Of a DNA stretch of 64,000 nucleotides, positions 19,999 through 32,568 are shown piece after piece (the stretch's first letter is position 1; each line of letters begins with the position of its first letter). The translations under genes and the position numbers were made by a program. This stretch comes from Ovis canadensis (lineage: Eukaryota > Chordata > Mammalia > Artiodactyla > Bovidae). Under the pieces are notes generated by a model. It searched no databases, was not told the DNA's origin, and saw only the letters and a program-made list of their open reading frames with translations. The stretch spans positions 113,494,501 to 113,558,500 of the forward strand of contig NC_091245.1 in NCBI RefSeq assembly GCF_042477335.2, read 5' to 3'.

Positions 19999-20094
19999 GG
20001 CGGGCCTGGCTGGGCGCGTGGCCGCTCGCCTGGCTGGGACCCGACGCGGCGCGAGCACCGGCGCCCTTGGCGGGCCGCGGGCGGCGCCACGCCA

Positions 20095-20126
20095 GGCAGG
20101 CAGGCAGGCAGGCAGGCAGGCGGGCG
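20095..20126 (+). repeat. GGCA microsatellite, x6, unit 3
   Basis: Six GGCA then two GGCG. Confidence 0.95.
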
Positions 20127-20557
20127 GGCGTCCGGAGTGGGGGTCGACGGAGCCGGCGCGCGGCGGCCGGCCGAGGCGCCTGGCTCCGCCGCCGCTCGCG
20201 CCGCGGACCCAGAGGGCCCTGGGCGGGCCGGCCCCTCCCCACCCGCGCCTGTCCTGGCCCGACGCCGGCCGGCGCGCGCCCACCGTGTCGTCGCAGCCCC
20301 GCTTGCCTTCTCGCGCCCCCTTCTCCCGGCGGAACGCCCGCGTTGGAGGCAAGAGGCGGCGCGCTGGGGAGGGTCCAGTGCCCCGGGGGTCCGGGTCCCT
20401 GTCGGGGTGGCGGGCTGCCGCTGTGACCGAGGCGGTTGGTCTGGTGCGCGGTTGGGTCGGGACCCGTGGTGGCCGGCGGCCCGTGCTGGGCAAGGGGAGG
20501 CGTGGGCAGGCAGCCCGAGAGCCCGAGGGCGGCCGGGCGGCAGGACGGTCGCCGCCG

Positions 20558-20629
20558 TCCTCGTTAGTATAGTGGTGAGTATCCCCGCCTGTCACGCGGG
20601 AGACCGGGGTTCGATTCCCCGACGGGGAG
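20558..20629 (+). tRNA. tRNA-Asp-GTC: tRNA-Asp (anticodon GTC), unit 3
   Basis: Identical to the unit 1 gene; T5 terminator at 20641-20645. Confidence 0.97.
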
Positions 20630-21370
20630 GCAACACACCCTTTTTGGTGGCCGCGGTCGCTCTCTGTCCTGCCGCCAGGCCCCGGAGGGCCCTTCGCCTC
20701 CTCCCGACGTCTTTGGGCGAGGCGCCAGGGCGCCGCCGACGGCGGTGCCCGGCCTAGCTCCCGGCGACCCCCTCTGCCCGTGCAGCGCTCCAGCCTGAGC
20801 CCTTTGTCGTCGGCGGGCGCACGGTCGCCACGGCGGAGCGAGGGCCTCCTTGGCGACCCCACGGCCTTGCCCGACCATAGCCGGATCTGGCGGCCGGCCG
20901 GCCGCCCGCCCACGCGCCGACCCCCAGTGGCTGCCTGAGTGGGCTCGTAGGCTCGCGACGGCCCCGCCGCGTGCAGGCAGGTGGGTCCCGTGTCCCCTTG
21001 TCGTCGTGGGAAGTGGCCTCGCCCAGCGCCCGGTGGAGTAGCGCTTTGGCCAGCTGGGTGCTGGAAGCTGCGTGCCCCGCGTTGCCCGCCGGGGGTGAGG
21101 GCGGGGAGGCGTTGGCGGGCCGCGGCGGGGAGCGAAGGGCCGGAGGGCCGCAAGGCCGCGGGGGCGCCGCCCTGGGGCGGTGCGGCCGGTGGATTCCCGG
21201 CGACCGCGTGGCGCTGGCGCGCTCGGGGCGCCGCGTGGCTGCTGGGAGCGCCGGCGGCGGCGGCGCAAGCCTCCGGCTGACGGGGCGTCGGGGCAGGGAT
21301 GCGGAGGCGGCGGCGAGAGTATGCTGGGGCGAGCCCGGGGCCGGCGTCTGGCGGCCGCCCGGGCTGTGGA

Positions 21371-21442
21371 GCGTTGGTGGTATAGTGGTGAGCATAGCTG
21401 CCTTCCAAGCAGTTGACCCGGGTTCGATTCCCGGCCAACGCA
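21371..21442 (+). tRNA. tRNA-Gly-TCC: tRNA-Gly (anticodon TCC), unit 3
   Basis: Identical to the unit 1 gene; T4 terminator at 21454-21457. Confidence 0.97.
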
Positions 21443-21720
21443 GCGGGCCGACCTTTTGCTGAGTTCCAGCGCTCTCCCGGCAGGGGCGTTCGGGGGACAG
21501 AGAGGTGGGAGCAGGGAGCCAGCCCGCTGGCCGGCGGCTTTTGGCGTGTGTGCGAGAAGCCGGCGGCGCGCGCAGTGTTTTGAGGGTGCTGAAAGCAAGA
21601 CGGCACGGCAGGGCAGGCGGCTGGACTTGCAAAGGCCGAGTGTGGGCAGCAAGGTGGCACGGGCGGGTGGCATGGAGGCGCGGGGCTCACCAGGAGCAGG
21701 CGAGGCCTGAACCCTAACGC

Positions 21721-21792
21721 TCCCTGGTGGTCTAGTGGTTAGGATTCGGCGCTCTCACCGCCGCGGCCCGGGTTCGATTCCCGGTCAGGGAA
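21721..21792 (+). tRNA. tRNA-Glu-CTC: tRNA-Glu (anticodon CTC), unit 3
   Basis: Gene body identical to unit 1. The 150 bases upstream carry several substitutions private to this unit (for example near 21573, 21624, 21639, 21706 and 21716), so the 5' flank differs from the other copies. First TTTT at 21854-21857. Confidence 0.97.
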
Positions 21793-22647
21793 GCCTTTCT
21801 TCTTCCTCTCCGCCTGCCACCTGCCCACGTCCTCGCTGGACACCCTGCCACCCTTTTCTTAGCCTACGCTTGCTCAGCGCTGCGCCAGAGGCCCCCGGGA
21901 CCCTGCCCGCCCAGCCCCAGCACGATTCAGGCCACCTCCGCCGTCCCGCGGGGCAAAGGTTTTGGCCGCAGTGGCAACCTCGCGCCGCTTCCACAACGAC
22001 GCGCCTGAGGCCTCCCATCCACCAGCCCCCCCCCCCCCAACCCCACCCCCCGCCTCCCTCCCTCCTGAGGGGCTGCGGCTGCTGCCCCTGGTGGTGGCGG
22101 TGATGCTCCTGGGCTTGTGCTGGTTCTCCTGCTGTGGGTGGTGGTGAGGAGGTGGGCTTGGATAGGGCCGGCGGCGGTAGGGGTGGGGGTAGGGCTGGGG
22201 GTAGGGGCGTGGGCTGTGGCGGTCGCCAGCTGGGGGCCAGCAGCGGCAGGGGCGGTGGCCACAGCCGAAGGTGAGCGAGGGGGATCTGCCTCTGGGAGTG
22301 GGGGCCGTGGCCACGGACCGCCTGCCTTGTCGTGTCTCTCATGCCAGCCACCTCTCTGGGCGGCTTGGCCAGTGCGCGCCAGGTCCCGGGCTGGCTGTGA
22401 CTCCCGTGTGCCGCTGGCGACTCCAAGAGGGTTCTGGTCTTGAGTGGGCTCTGGGAGGCGGACCACGGCGCCCGGGAGGCATGGGTAGCAGTTCAGTCGC
22501 CCGGGGGCAGCGATGCCTGCCAGGGAGGACAACCCGACCATCGTGCTGTTTCCCTTGCCTGACCACAGCTCTCAATCCTACTGGACTGAGGCAAGATTTA
22601 CCCAGGCCTCCCTCCCCCACTCGTAACCAAAGGTGGGCACTCGGGTG

Positions 22648-22675
<28 letters not shown>
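22648..22675 (+). repeat. CA microsatellite, x14, unit 3
   Basis: Pure (CA)14, the shortest copy. Confidence 0.97.
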
Positions 22676-22678
<3 letters not shown>

Positions 22679-24092
22679 CGCCCTCCAAACTGTCTATCCA
22701 GGATCCACTCCATCCCTCTCCCCACCCTGTCACCGTCTTCCCCTAGGAACTCTGCGCGAGGGTGATCCTCCAGCACAGTCTCCTCTTGGCCCCGTCTCGG
22801 CTGGTCTATCCCCAAAGGGTTTCACGTCTGTTCAAGGACTGTGTCCTTCGGAGGGGAAGTGGACGGCAGACGAAAGGCACCAACGTGCGGCGAGGGCGGC
22901 ACACTCGGGTGCGATGGCACAAAGGCGAGTGCCCTGTGGGAAAGGAGCCCCCGTGGCCCGACGTGTGCTTGCCGTCGCCAAAGGAGGTTTCCTCGAGGCC
23001 CCTGCCGGGGCTGTGGGCGTCAGAGTGCATGGGGGAGAGTATCGGAGGAAGGTGCTTGGGGCCATGGCTGGTGGGCGCCCCACGTGGATCAGGGACCCGG
23101 GCAGGGCGATCGCGAGCAGAGGGCGCGGCGGCGAGCAGGGAGCTGGGAGGCAGGCCCCGGGGTGCTTGGTCGGGGCGTCTGCATGGACGGCCGGCGGGAA
23201 GGGGCGGCGTGGGGCTCTCGGGGACCTGGCCGAAAGATCGGCAGGCCACTCGAGCAGGGCCTCTACAGAAGCATGGGCGCGGCGGCGAAGCCGTGCCAGG
23301 CACATGTGAGAGGCTGGGACGGATCTGCGGTAGGTAGGGGTGGGCGTGGGGGTTGGGCTGGGGCTGCGGAGCCAGAGGGAGGCCCGCACTGGTGAACGCC
23401 AGGGCAGGGCAGGCCAGGGCAGGACGTGTGAGGGATAGCCCGAGCTCCAGGGGGATGTTGGGTGGGGAGGTGGGGCCGAGCCTGGAGTCTGGCGGGAAAG
23501 GCAGAGGGCAGGCCGTGACAGTGACGGGGCTGTGGCGTGAGGAAGATGGCGGGTGAGCACTCCATTTGAGTGGGGTGGCGGGTGAGCGGGGGCGAGCCAC
23601 ACTGGTGCTCGGTGCCACAGGCTGCTCAGGCTCGGCGGCGGGCTGTGGCTCTGGGCGGAGGCTAGGACGCAGGCAAGCGAAGGACAGAAACGGAGCGCCA
23701 GCGCCAGCTGGGGGCCAGACCCGGTCCGAGATGGGTGGGCCCACCGTACCGCCCCAGAGACCAAAGTCACCACCCATCGGGAGGGAGTGTCCAGTGTCGG
23801 GGGTGACACTGCTGGGGCCTCAGGGTGGGATGGGGCGGGGGTGGCTGGCAGCGCAGGTGGCTGTGATTTCATGAGGGCCAAGGAGAGCTCCCATGTGACC
23901 GGGCACAGTCAGCCCTCCAGGGTACACGCCCGCAGAGGGCAAACCTCGGGGAGGTCTGAGGGTCCGGACACCGCCACCGCCTCGGCAGCACCGCCTGCCA
24001 GGGCCCGTACACGGAGCAAACCCCAGCGCCCAGCCACACACGGCGGGCCCAAGAAGGGGTGGCATCGATGCAGCATGGCGCCATCACTCAGG

Positions 24093-24533
24093 CACCAGAA
24101 ACACGTCAAGTATTGCCAGTTGTCACAAGCAATGATGCAGCTGGAGACTCTTACACTCGGCAGAGAATGTCAGACCGCGTTGGACCGAGGCATGTGGAGC
24201 ATGGAAAATAATACAAAACGAAGCTATTTGCCAGGAGAAACCGACTCACGCAGAAACCCACCTTAGGGTAACGCAAGCGGAAAGGCAGCGCTGGAGGGAT
24301 GACTGGGGAGCTGCAACGCACAGATACGCAGGACCCTGTCTAAAGGGAGAAGCGCCAAGGTTATCCAGTTCAACACAGGGAATCAGCGTCAGTGCCCTGG
24401 AGTAACCTCAAGTGGAAAAGAATCTGAAACCATATATGACACTCGAGATCTGCACAAGCAAAACAGGATCACACTGCGGTCCACCGGAAACCAGCACAAT
24501 ATTGGGAATCCACTGTACTTCCGCAACAACCGT
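24093..24533 (+). mobile_element. L1 3'-end fragment A, unit 3
   Basis: Copy of fragment A; reads 'cactcggcag' near 24154, a variant shared with units 5 and 6. Confidence 0.75.
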
Positions 24534-24592
24534 GACTACGACGTCGGAGTAAGCTTTCAAAAGAAAACTAACTCAGCAGGCAATGAAGTCAG

Positions 24593-25246
24593 CGGAAAAC
24601 AGGTGAGCTATGCCAACCCCACCCTGGGTACATATCCACGAAAGGCGCAGCTCTTCATTCGGAAAGACACATGCAACCCCCACAGCCACAGCAGCACCGT
24701 TTGCCATAGCCGAGACGTGGAGAAAACCCTAGTGCCCATCCCCAAAGGCTCAGCCACCAAGATGCAGTATCAGAGAAAGGGAGAGAATGGGATGTCACCG
24801 AGCCGTCCACAAGAGGCAGATAGTGTCACTGGCAGCAACGGCGGCTGGAGCTGCAGAATATTACCCTTGGTGAGGGAAGTCAAACAGACAAGGTCACGGA
24901 TGGGTGGACTCTAAAGTGTTGTACAAATGAATCCCTGGGCCAACCAGCCACAGACTCTCAGACACAGGAAAGCCGCTTGGGGCTTCCCAAGGGCGCAGTC
25001 AGGGACCGAGGGATGAATGAGGAGCCGGGCTCAACGGATCAACCGTACCAGTACTGCGTAGGAAGGGGAGGAGGAACAAGGACACGCGGGATACCGCAGG
25101 GAATGAGATCCCATATGCTGTCATCACCCGCAATGGAAACGAGCTGAACACATGAGCCCCCCCCCCACCCACCCACAGACAGGACTGAACCCCAACGCTG
25201 TACAGCGGAAACGCACACCAGGTTGTAGATCAACTACGCTTCCAGG
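24593..25246 (+). mobile_element. L1 3'-end fragment B, unit 3
   Basis: Copy of fragment B with a C10 run near 25157. Confidence 0.8.
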
Positions 25247-25306
25247 ACAAGTGCTACTCCGTCGAAGTCAGTCAGTCGAGGATCAGTCCAGCAATAGGAA
25301 AAAGAA

Positions 25307-25926
25307 GAGCTTCCATTATGATCCAGGAAAGCCAACCCTGGGCACGCGTCGGGAAAAGACGACAAATACCCCTAATGGGGAGAGATGCAGGCATCCCCCA
25401 GGGTCACCGCAGCCCTCTGTGCCGGAGCCGAGACCCGCGGGAAACGCCCAAGTGCCCGTCGGCACGTGGCCGGCACAAGAAGGTGAGGGATATCTGTACC
25501 GTGGAATATGACGCAGCCCTCAAGAAGGAGCCGCCATCGCCATGGGCCGCAAGGTCAGACGGACCCACAGAAGGGTCTGCTCAGTGAAGTGAGTCGCTTG
25601 GATCGGGAGAAAGCTCTGTGGACTCTTAACGACGAATACAGACGAATCTATGCGCAAAGGGGAAAGCGACCTGGAGACCCCGAAAACGTACATAGGGCTA
25701 CCCAAGGGGAAAGGCAGGGAGGGACGAAGTTGAAGTCGGATCAAGAGATAGGAAAGACTGTGCTTACAGTAGAAGAGCAACAGAGCTTTCCTCTGTAGCA
25801 GGAGAAGTGTATCTGTATCTCGCCTTCACCTACACTGGAAGACCACCTGGCAAAGAACAGGGGACTGAATCACTTTGCCGGGCACCTGAGACTCACCCAG
25901 GAATGTGAATCCGTTCTACTTGTGTT
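25307..25926 (+). mobile_element. L1 3'-end fragment C, across unit 3/4 junction
   Basis: Copy of fragment C with a private C to T at 25578. Confidence 0.8.
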
Positions 25927-26817
25927 CGAAGAAGCAGAAAAAGGAGCAGGCCGTGGCTTGAAGCGGGGGGTGGGGGGAGGCAGGCCAGTGGGACAGATGC
26001 AAAGGCAGGTTCCTTGGCAAGAGTGGGATTTGGAACGGCTCAGGGAGGAACGGGGCGTGGGGGGCGGGGTGTGTGGAGATGGGGGAGGCGGGGAGCTGGG
26101 GGTGGGATGGGTGCATGTGGGGGAGTAGGGGGACGGTGAGGCTGCAGGCTGAGGTGGGGGTGCTCTTGGGGCAGGGCTGATGCTGAGGTGAGGCGCGCAA
26201 GAGGGTTTCAGGGGGAAGGGGTGGTGTTTGAGGCGGTGAGGGCGTTGCTGTTGGAAACCTGTTTCTGCCGAGGCCAGGCCCGAGGGCGAGGGCAGGCAGC
26301 TGGTGGACTTCTTTGGAACTCGTCCTGCAAGACGTGGTCCAGGGACCCTGCAGGCAAAAGGGAGGTATGCTTGCCAGATGTGGCAGCTCCCTTGCTCCTG
26401 GCTGTGCAAATGTAGTGTGATTGATTTCTCTCGGAGTGTGGGGAGAGTGAGGCAGGGAGCTTGGAGACGGACGTTGTGAAAGATGAAGTGTGGTGTGGGC
26501 GGCTGCCAGCGGTGGGGTATTCCTGCCAGTGCAGTCCCCGAGCCCTCGGCTGGGTCCGGGTGAGGACGCGAGCAAACACAAGAAAGGTGCCTGGACGCAC
26601 GGGCGGCTGAGCCCGCAGGGTTTGGGGCCACGAAGGCTTGGCAGCAGGGCCTTTTGTGGGTGAGGTGGGGAGGGGTCCTGGGCGTCTGTGTGGGAGAGGC
26701 AGCGGGCGGCAGGTAGCCAGCCAGCGTTTGCAGGAGCGCTGCCTCGAGCGCGTTTCAGCGGGCAGACCTAGTTGGGCTCTGGGGCCGCACCGTGGGACCA
26801 AAAGGGGACGCTGGGGC

Positions 26818-26888
26818 TGCATGGGCCGGGAATCGAACCCGGGCCTCCCGCGTGGCAGGCGAGAATTCTACCACTGAACCACCCATGC
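26818..26888 (-). tRNA. tRNA-Gly-GCC: tRNA-Gly (anticodon GCC), unit 4
   Basis: Identical to the unit 1 gene; T4 terminator at 26800-26803. Several private substitutions lie in the G-rich spacer on its 3' side (26294, 26411, 26496). Confidence 0.97.
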
Positions 26889-28381
26889 ACCGGTGGCCAG
26901 CGCCGCCCGTCGCTGCCCCTCAGGCGCTGGCCGCCACCCGCCCGCCGCTGCTCACTGCTCGCCCGTGGGCATCTCTCTGCCCCGTTGCAGCGGGAGACGA
27001 CGGGCGGGCGACCTGTAAGACAGGATCCGGGCACGTGCAGGACCCCGGGGCGCGCCGCTCTCGGAGGGAGCCCGGCGCGACGGGACGCGGGCCCACGCGG
27101 CCCGTCCCGCGCCTTCTGCGCCGACCACGGCCGCCGCGACCCTGTCGGTGTCGCGTGAGGGCGCCGGGAGCCGACGCCGTCTGCCCGGCGCCGGGATCCC
27201 TGTCAGGTGCAGGCGCTGCGTGGTCGCTGCGGCCGCGCGCAGACGTGCCTCTCAGCGACCGCCGGGTCCCGACCCAAAGTCCCTCTGGCGGGCTGGCTTT
27301 CCGGCCGTGCCGGGGTGGGGCGTGCGAGAGCGGGCGGGGGAAGGGACGCCGGGCTCGGTCTGTGCGGGAAGCGCGAGCGCGGGAGGGCGACGCCTCCGAG
27401 CGCCTCCGCCACCGCCCCCTACCCGCCCTCCCCCCGCCATCCCATCCTTAGACCCGCGCTCAGGCCCAGGGACCCAAAGGCGTGTGAGCCTGGCTCCTGC
27501 GCTCTGGCCGACCGCGCTCCCGGGGTCCGGCTCTGACGGGGTGGTGGTGGTGAGCAGGGGCCCTTTGGCAGCGCGGCTCCTGGCTCGGGGACTGCGGGCT
27601 GAGAGGCAGGGAGCGCGCCAGGGCGGGCTTGGCTCCGGCCGGGGCAGCGGCTTCCCACGGGAACGGGCGCCGTGGCGCCGAGGTCGGGGGCGCGGGCCGG
27701 GCGCCGGGGGGTGGGCTGGACGGGCACGCAGGGCTTCCGCTCCCTCCCCAGCGGAGCACCCTTCCCGGGACGGACTCGTGCAAGGAAGGCCGGTGTGCGC
27801 TGGCCAGCAGGAAGGCTGGATGGCACGCGTCCAGGGCGGGCGGCAGGCAGGTTGCGGCCCGGCCAAGAACGCACGGCGGAGAAGGGTCGAGGGCACGCGG
27901 CAGCCCCTTGGCGGGCAAGGCGGGGGCTCGGCCGCCTCGCTGTGGCTGGGGAGCGCAGGCGGGCCGGCGGGGCGGGCGCGGAGGACGGGGTGCCGGCCTG
28001 GCGGGAGAGCTGGCGGGGGCAGCCGTGGAAGCAAGGCTGCGAGGGCGAGTAGGCCGTTCCCCGGGCAGAAGTCGGAGCGCCGGCGAAGGGAGGAGGGCTT
28101 GCCACCCGCCGCGGGGCTGCGTGCTTCGGCGCGGCCGGGGGCGGGGCGCGGCGGGGCTGTGGGAGTGGAAGTGGGAGGGTGGGCGAGTGTGGGCCAGGGG
28201 GAGGCAGGGAGGCAGGAAAAGCAGCAGCTGCAGCTGCAGCCAGCTGGCGAGGAAAGATGCGCTGAGAAGGACTGAAGGTGCCTTCTGTGGGGGTGCAGGT
28301 GGCGGCGGGAGGGCGTGTGTGGAGAAAGGCAGTGGCGCGCGGAGGACGGGTGCGTTTGTCCGGCGGGCCAAAAGGCTGGCT

Positions 28382-28464
28382 TGTCAGGAGTGGGATTCGA
28401 ACCCACGCCTCCAGGGGAGACTGCGACCTGAACGCAGCGCCTTAGACCGCTCGGCCATCCTGAC
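28382..28464 (-). tRNA. tRNA-Leu-CAG: tRNA-Leu (anticodon CAG), unit 4
   Basis: Identical to the unit 1 gene; T4 terminator at 28370-28373. Confidence 0.97.
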
Positions 28465-28558
28465 GGCGGGCCTGGCTGGGCGCGTGGCCGCTCGCCTGGC
28501 TGGGACCCGACGCGGCGCGAGCACCGGCGCCCTTGGCGGGCCGCGGGCGGCGCCACGC

Positions 28559-28560
<2 letters not shown>

Positions 28561-28590
<30 letters not shown>

Positions 28591-28596
28591 CGGGCG
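28561..28596 (+). repeat. GGCA microsatellite, x7, unit 4
   Basis: Seven GGCA then two GGCG, the longest copy. Confidence 0.95.
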
Positions 28597-29027
28597 GGCG
28601 TCCGGAGTGGGGGTCGACGGAGCCGGCGCGCGGCGGCCGGCCGAGGCGCCTGGCTCCGCCGCCGCTCGCGCCGCGGACCCAGAGGGCCCTGGGCGGGCCG
28701 GCCCCTCCCCACCCGCGCCTGTCCTGGCCCGACGCCGGCCGGCGCGCGCCCACCGTGTCGTCGCAGCCCCGCTTGCCTTCTCGCGCCCCCTTCTCCCGGC
28801 GGAACGCCCGCGTTGGAGGCAAGAGGCGGCGCGCTGGGGAGGGTCCAGTGCCCCGGGGGTCCGGGTCCCTGTCGGGGTGGCGGGCTGCCGCTGTGACCGA
28901 GGCGGTTGGTCTGGTGCGCGGTTGGGTCGGGACCCGTGGTGGCCGGCGGCCCGTGCTGGGCAAGGGGAGGCGTGGGCAGGCAGCCCGAGAGCCCGAGGGC
29001 GGCCGGGCGGCAGGACGGTCGCCGCCG

Positions 29028-29099
29028 TCCTCGTTAGTATAGTGGTGAGTATCCCCGCCTGTCACGCGGGAGACCGGGGTTCGATTCCCCGACGGGGAG
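29028..29099 (+). tRNA. tRNA-Asp-GTC: tRNA-Asp (anticodon GTC), unit 4
   Basis: Identical to the unit 1 gene; T5 terminator at 29111-29115. Confidence 0.97.
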
Positions 29100-29840
29100 G
29101 CAACACACCCTTTTTGGTGGCCGCGGTCGCTCTCTGTCCTGCCGCCAGGCCCCGGAGGGCCCTTCGCCTCCTCCCGACGTCTTTGGGCGAGGCGCCAGGG
29201 CGCCGCCGACGGCGGTGCCCGGCCTAGCTCCCGGCGACCCCCTCTGCCCGTGCAGCGCTCCAGCCTGAGCCCTTTGTCGTCGGCGGGCGCACGGTCGCCA
29301 CGGCGGAGCGAGGGCCTCCTTGGCGACCCCACGGCCTTGCCCGACCATAGCCGGATCTGGCGGCCGGCCGGCCGCCCGCCCACGCGCCGACCCCCAGTGG
29401 CTGCCTGAGTGGGCTCGTAGGCTCGCGACGGCCCCGCCGCGTGCAGGCAGGTGGGTCCCGTGTCCCCTTGTCGTCGTGGGAAGTGGCCTCGCTCAGCGCC
29501 CGGTGGAGTAGCGCTTTGGCCAGCTGGGTGCTGGAAGCTGCGTGCCCCGCGTTGCCCGCCGGGGGTGAGGGCGGGGAGGCGTTGGCGGGCCGCGGCGGGG
29601 AGCGAAGGGCCGGAGGGCCGCAAGGCCGCGGGGGCGCCGCCCTGGGGCGGTGCGGCCGGTGGATTCCCGGCGACCGCGTGGCGCTGGCGCGCTTGGGGCG
29701 CCGCGTGGCTGCTGGGAGCGCCGGCGGCGGCGGCGCAAGCCTCCGGCTGACGGGGCGTCGGGGCAGGGATGCGGAGGCGGCGGCGAGAGTATGCTGGGGC
29801 GAGCCCGGGGCCGGCGTCTGGCGGCCGCCCGGGCTGTGGA

Positions 29841-29912
29841 GCGTTGGTGGTATAGTGGTGAGCATAGCTGCCTTCCAAGCAGTTGACCCGGGTTCGATTC
29901 CCGGCCAACGCA
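29841..29912 (+). tRNA. tRNA-Gly-TCC: tRNA-Gly (anticodon TCC), unit 4
   Basis: Identical to the unit 1 gene; T4 terminator at 29924-29927. Confidence 0.97.
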
Positions 29913-30190
29913 GCGGGCCGACCTTTTGCTGAGTTCCAGCGCTCTCCCGGCAGGGGCGTTCGGGGGACAGAGAGGTGGGAGCAGGGAGCCAGCCCGCTGG
30001 CCGGCGGCTTTTGGCGTGTGTGCGAGAAGCCGGCGGCGCGCGCGGTGTTTTGAGGGTGCTGAAAGCAAGACGGCACGGCAGGGCAGGCGGCTGCACTTGC
30101 AAAGGCCGGGTGTGGGCAGCAAGGTGGCACGGGCGGGTGGCATGGAGGCGCGGGGCTCACCAGGAGCAGGCGAGGGCTGAACCCCGACGC

Positions 30191-30262
30191 TCCCTGGTGG
30201 TCTAGTGGTTAGGATTTGGCGCTCTCACCGCCGCGGCCCGGGTTCGATTCCCGGTCAGGGAA
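30191..30262 (+). tRNA. tRNA-Glu-CTC: tRNA-Glu (anticodon CTC), unit 4, anticodon-stem variant
   Basis: One private change at 30217: position 27, the first base of the anticodon stem, is T instead of C. The C27-G43 pair becomes a T27-G43 wobble, a mild change that leaves the fold possible. Boxes A and B and the anticodon are intact. First TTTT at 30324-30327. Confidence 0.95.
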
Positions 30263-31114
30263 GCCTTTCTTCTTCCTCTCCGCCTGCCACCTGCCCACGT
30301 CCTCGCTGGACACCCTGCCACCCTTTTCTTAGCCTACGCTTGCTCAGCGCTGCGCCAGAGGCCCCCGGGACCCTGCCCGTCCAGCCCCAGCACGATTCAG
30401 GCCACCTCCGCCGTCCCGCGGGGCAAAGGTTTTGGCCGCAGTGGCAACCTCGCGCCGCTTCCACCACGACGCGCCTGAGGCCTCCCATCCACCAGCCCCC
30501 CCCCCCAACCCCACCCCCCGCCTCCCTCCCTCCTGAGGGGCTGCGGCTGCTGCCCCTGGTGGTGGCGGTGATGCTCCTGGGCTTGTGCTGGTTCTCCTGC
30601 TGTGGGTGGTGGTGAGGAGGTGGGCTTGGATAGGGCCGGCGGCGGTAGGGGTGGGGGTAGGGCTGGGGGTAGGGGCGTGGGCTGTGGCGGTCGCCAGCTG
30701 GGGGCCAGCAGCGGCAGGGGCGGTGGCCACAGCCGAAGGTGAGCGAGGGGGATCTGCCTCTGGGAGTGGGGGCCGTGGCCACGGACCGCCTGCCTTGTCG
30801 TGTCTCTCATGCCAGCCACCTCTCTGGGCGGCTTGGCCAGTGCGTGCCAGGTCCCGGGCTGGCTGTGACTCCCGTGTGCCGCTGGCGACTCCAAGAGGGT
30901 TCTGGTCTTGAGTGGGCTCTGGGAGGCGGACCACGGCGCCCGGGAGGCATGGGTAGCAGTTCAGTCGCCCGGGGGCAGCGATGCCTGCCAGGGAGGACAA
31001 CCCGACCATCGTGCTGTTTCCCTTGCCTGACCACAGCTCTCAATCCTACTGGACTGAGGCAAGATTTACCCAGGCCTCCCTCCCCCACTCGTAACCAAAG
31101 GTGGGCACTCGGGT

Positions 31115-31115
<1 letters not shown>

Positions 31116-31151
<36 letters not shown>
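31116..31151 (+). repeat. CA microsatellite, x18, unit 4
   Basis: Pure (CA)18, the longest copy. Confidence 0.97.
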
Positions 31152-31154
<3 letters not shown>

Positions 31155-32568
31155 CGCCCTCCAAACTGTCTATCCAGGATCCACTCCATCCCTCTCCCCA
31201 CCCTGTCACCGTCTTCCCCTAGGAACTCTGCGCGAGGGTGATCCTCCAGCACAGTCTCCTCTTGGCCCCGTCTCGGCTGGTCTATCCCCAAAGGGTTTCA
31301 CGTCTGTTCAAGGACTGTGTCCTTCGGAGGGGAAGTGGACGGCAGACGAAAGGCACCAACGTGCGGCGAGGGCGGCACACTCGGGTGCGATGGCACAAAG
31401 GCGAGTGCCCTGTGGGAAAGGAGCCCCCGTGGCCCGACGTGTGCTTGCCGTCGCCAAAGGAGGTTTCCTCGAGGCCCCTGCCGGGGCTGTGGGCGTCAGA
31501 GTGCATGGGGGAGAGTATCGGAGGAAGGTGCTTGGGGCCATGGCTGGTGGGCGCCCCACGTGGATCAGGGACCCGGGCAGGGCGATCGCGAGCAGAGGGC
31601 GCGGCGGCGAGCAGGGAGCTGGGAGGCAGGCCCCGGGGTGCTTGGTCGGGGCGTCTGCATGGACGGCCGGCGGGAAGGGGCGGCGTGGGGCTCTCGGGGA
31701 CCTGGCCGAAAGATCGGCAGGCCACTCGAGCAGGGCCTCTACAGAAGCATGGGCGCGGCGGCGAAGCCGTGCCAGGCACATGTGAGAGGCTGGGACGGAT
31801 CTGCGGTAGGTAGGGGTGGGCGTGGGGGTTGGGCTGGGGCTGCGGAGCCAGAGGGAGGCCCGCACTGGTGAACGCCAGGGCAGGGCAGGCCAGGGCAGGA
31901 CGTGTGAGGGATAGCCCGAGCTCCAGGGGGATGTTGGGTGGGGAGGTGGGGCCGAGCCTGGAGTCTGGCGGGAAAGGCAGAGGGCAGGCCGTGACAGTGA
32001 CGGGGCTGTGGCGTGAGGAAGATGGCGGGTGAGCACTCCATTTGGGTCGGGTGGCGGGTGAGCGGGGGCGAGCCACACTGGTGCTCGGTGCCACAGGCTG
32101 CTCAGGCTCGGCGGCGGGCTGTGGCTCTGGGCGGAGGCTAGGACGCAGGCAAGCGAAGGACAGAAACGGAGCGCCAGCGCCAGCTGGGGGCCAGACCCGG
32201 TCCGAGATGGGTGGGCCCACCGTACCGCCCCAGAGACCAAAGTCACCACCCATCGGGAGGGAGTGTCCAGTGTCGGGGGTGACACTGCTGGGGCCTCAGG
32301 GTGGGATGGGGCGGGGGTGGCTGGCAGCGCAGGTGGCTGTGATTTCATGAGGGCCAAGGAGAGCTCCCATGTGACCGGGCACAGTCAGCCCTCCAGGGTA
32401 CACGCCCGCAGAGGGCAAACCTCGGGGAGGTCTGAGGGTCCGGACACCGCCACCGCCTCGGCAGCACCGCCTGCCAGGGCCCGTACACGGAGCAAACCCC
32501 AGCGCCCAGCCACACACGGCGGGCCCAAGAAGGGGTGGCATCGATGCAGCATGGCGCCATCACTCAGG

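Larger units (their letters stand above)
16982..25450 (+). repeat. tRNA array repeat unit 3 (8469 bp)
   Basis: Complete unit. Differences in length from unit 1 are a 3-bp insertion at about 17667-17669, GGCA x6, poly-C of 13, CA x14 and a C10 run. Its Leu-CAG gene has the variable-arm variant shared with units 5 and 6. The region around 18806 has two private substitutions. Confidence 0.97.
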
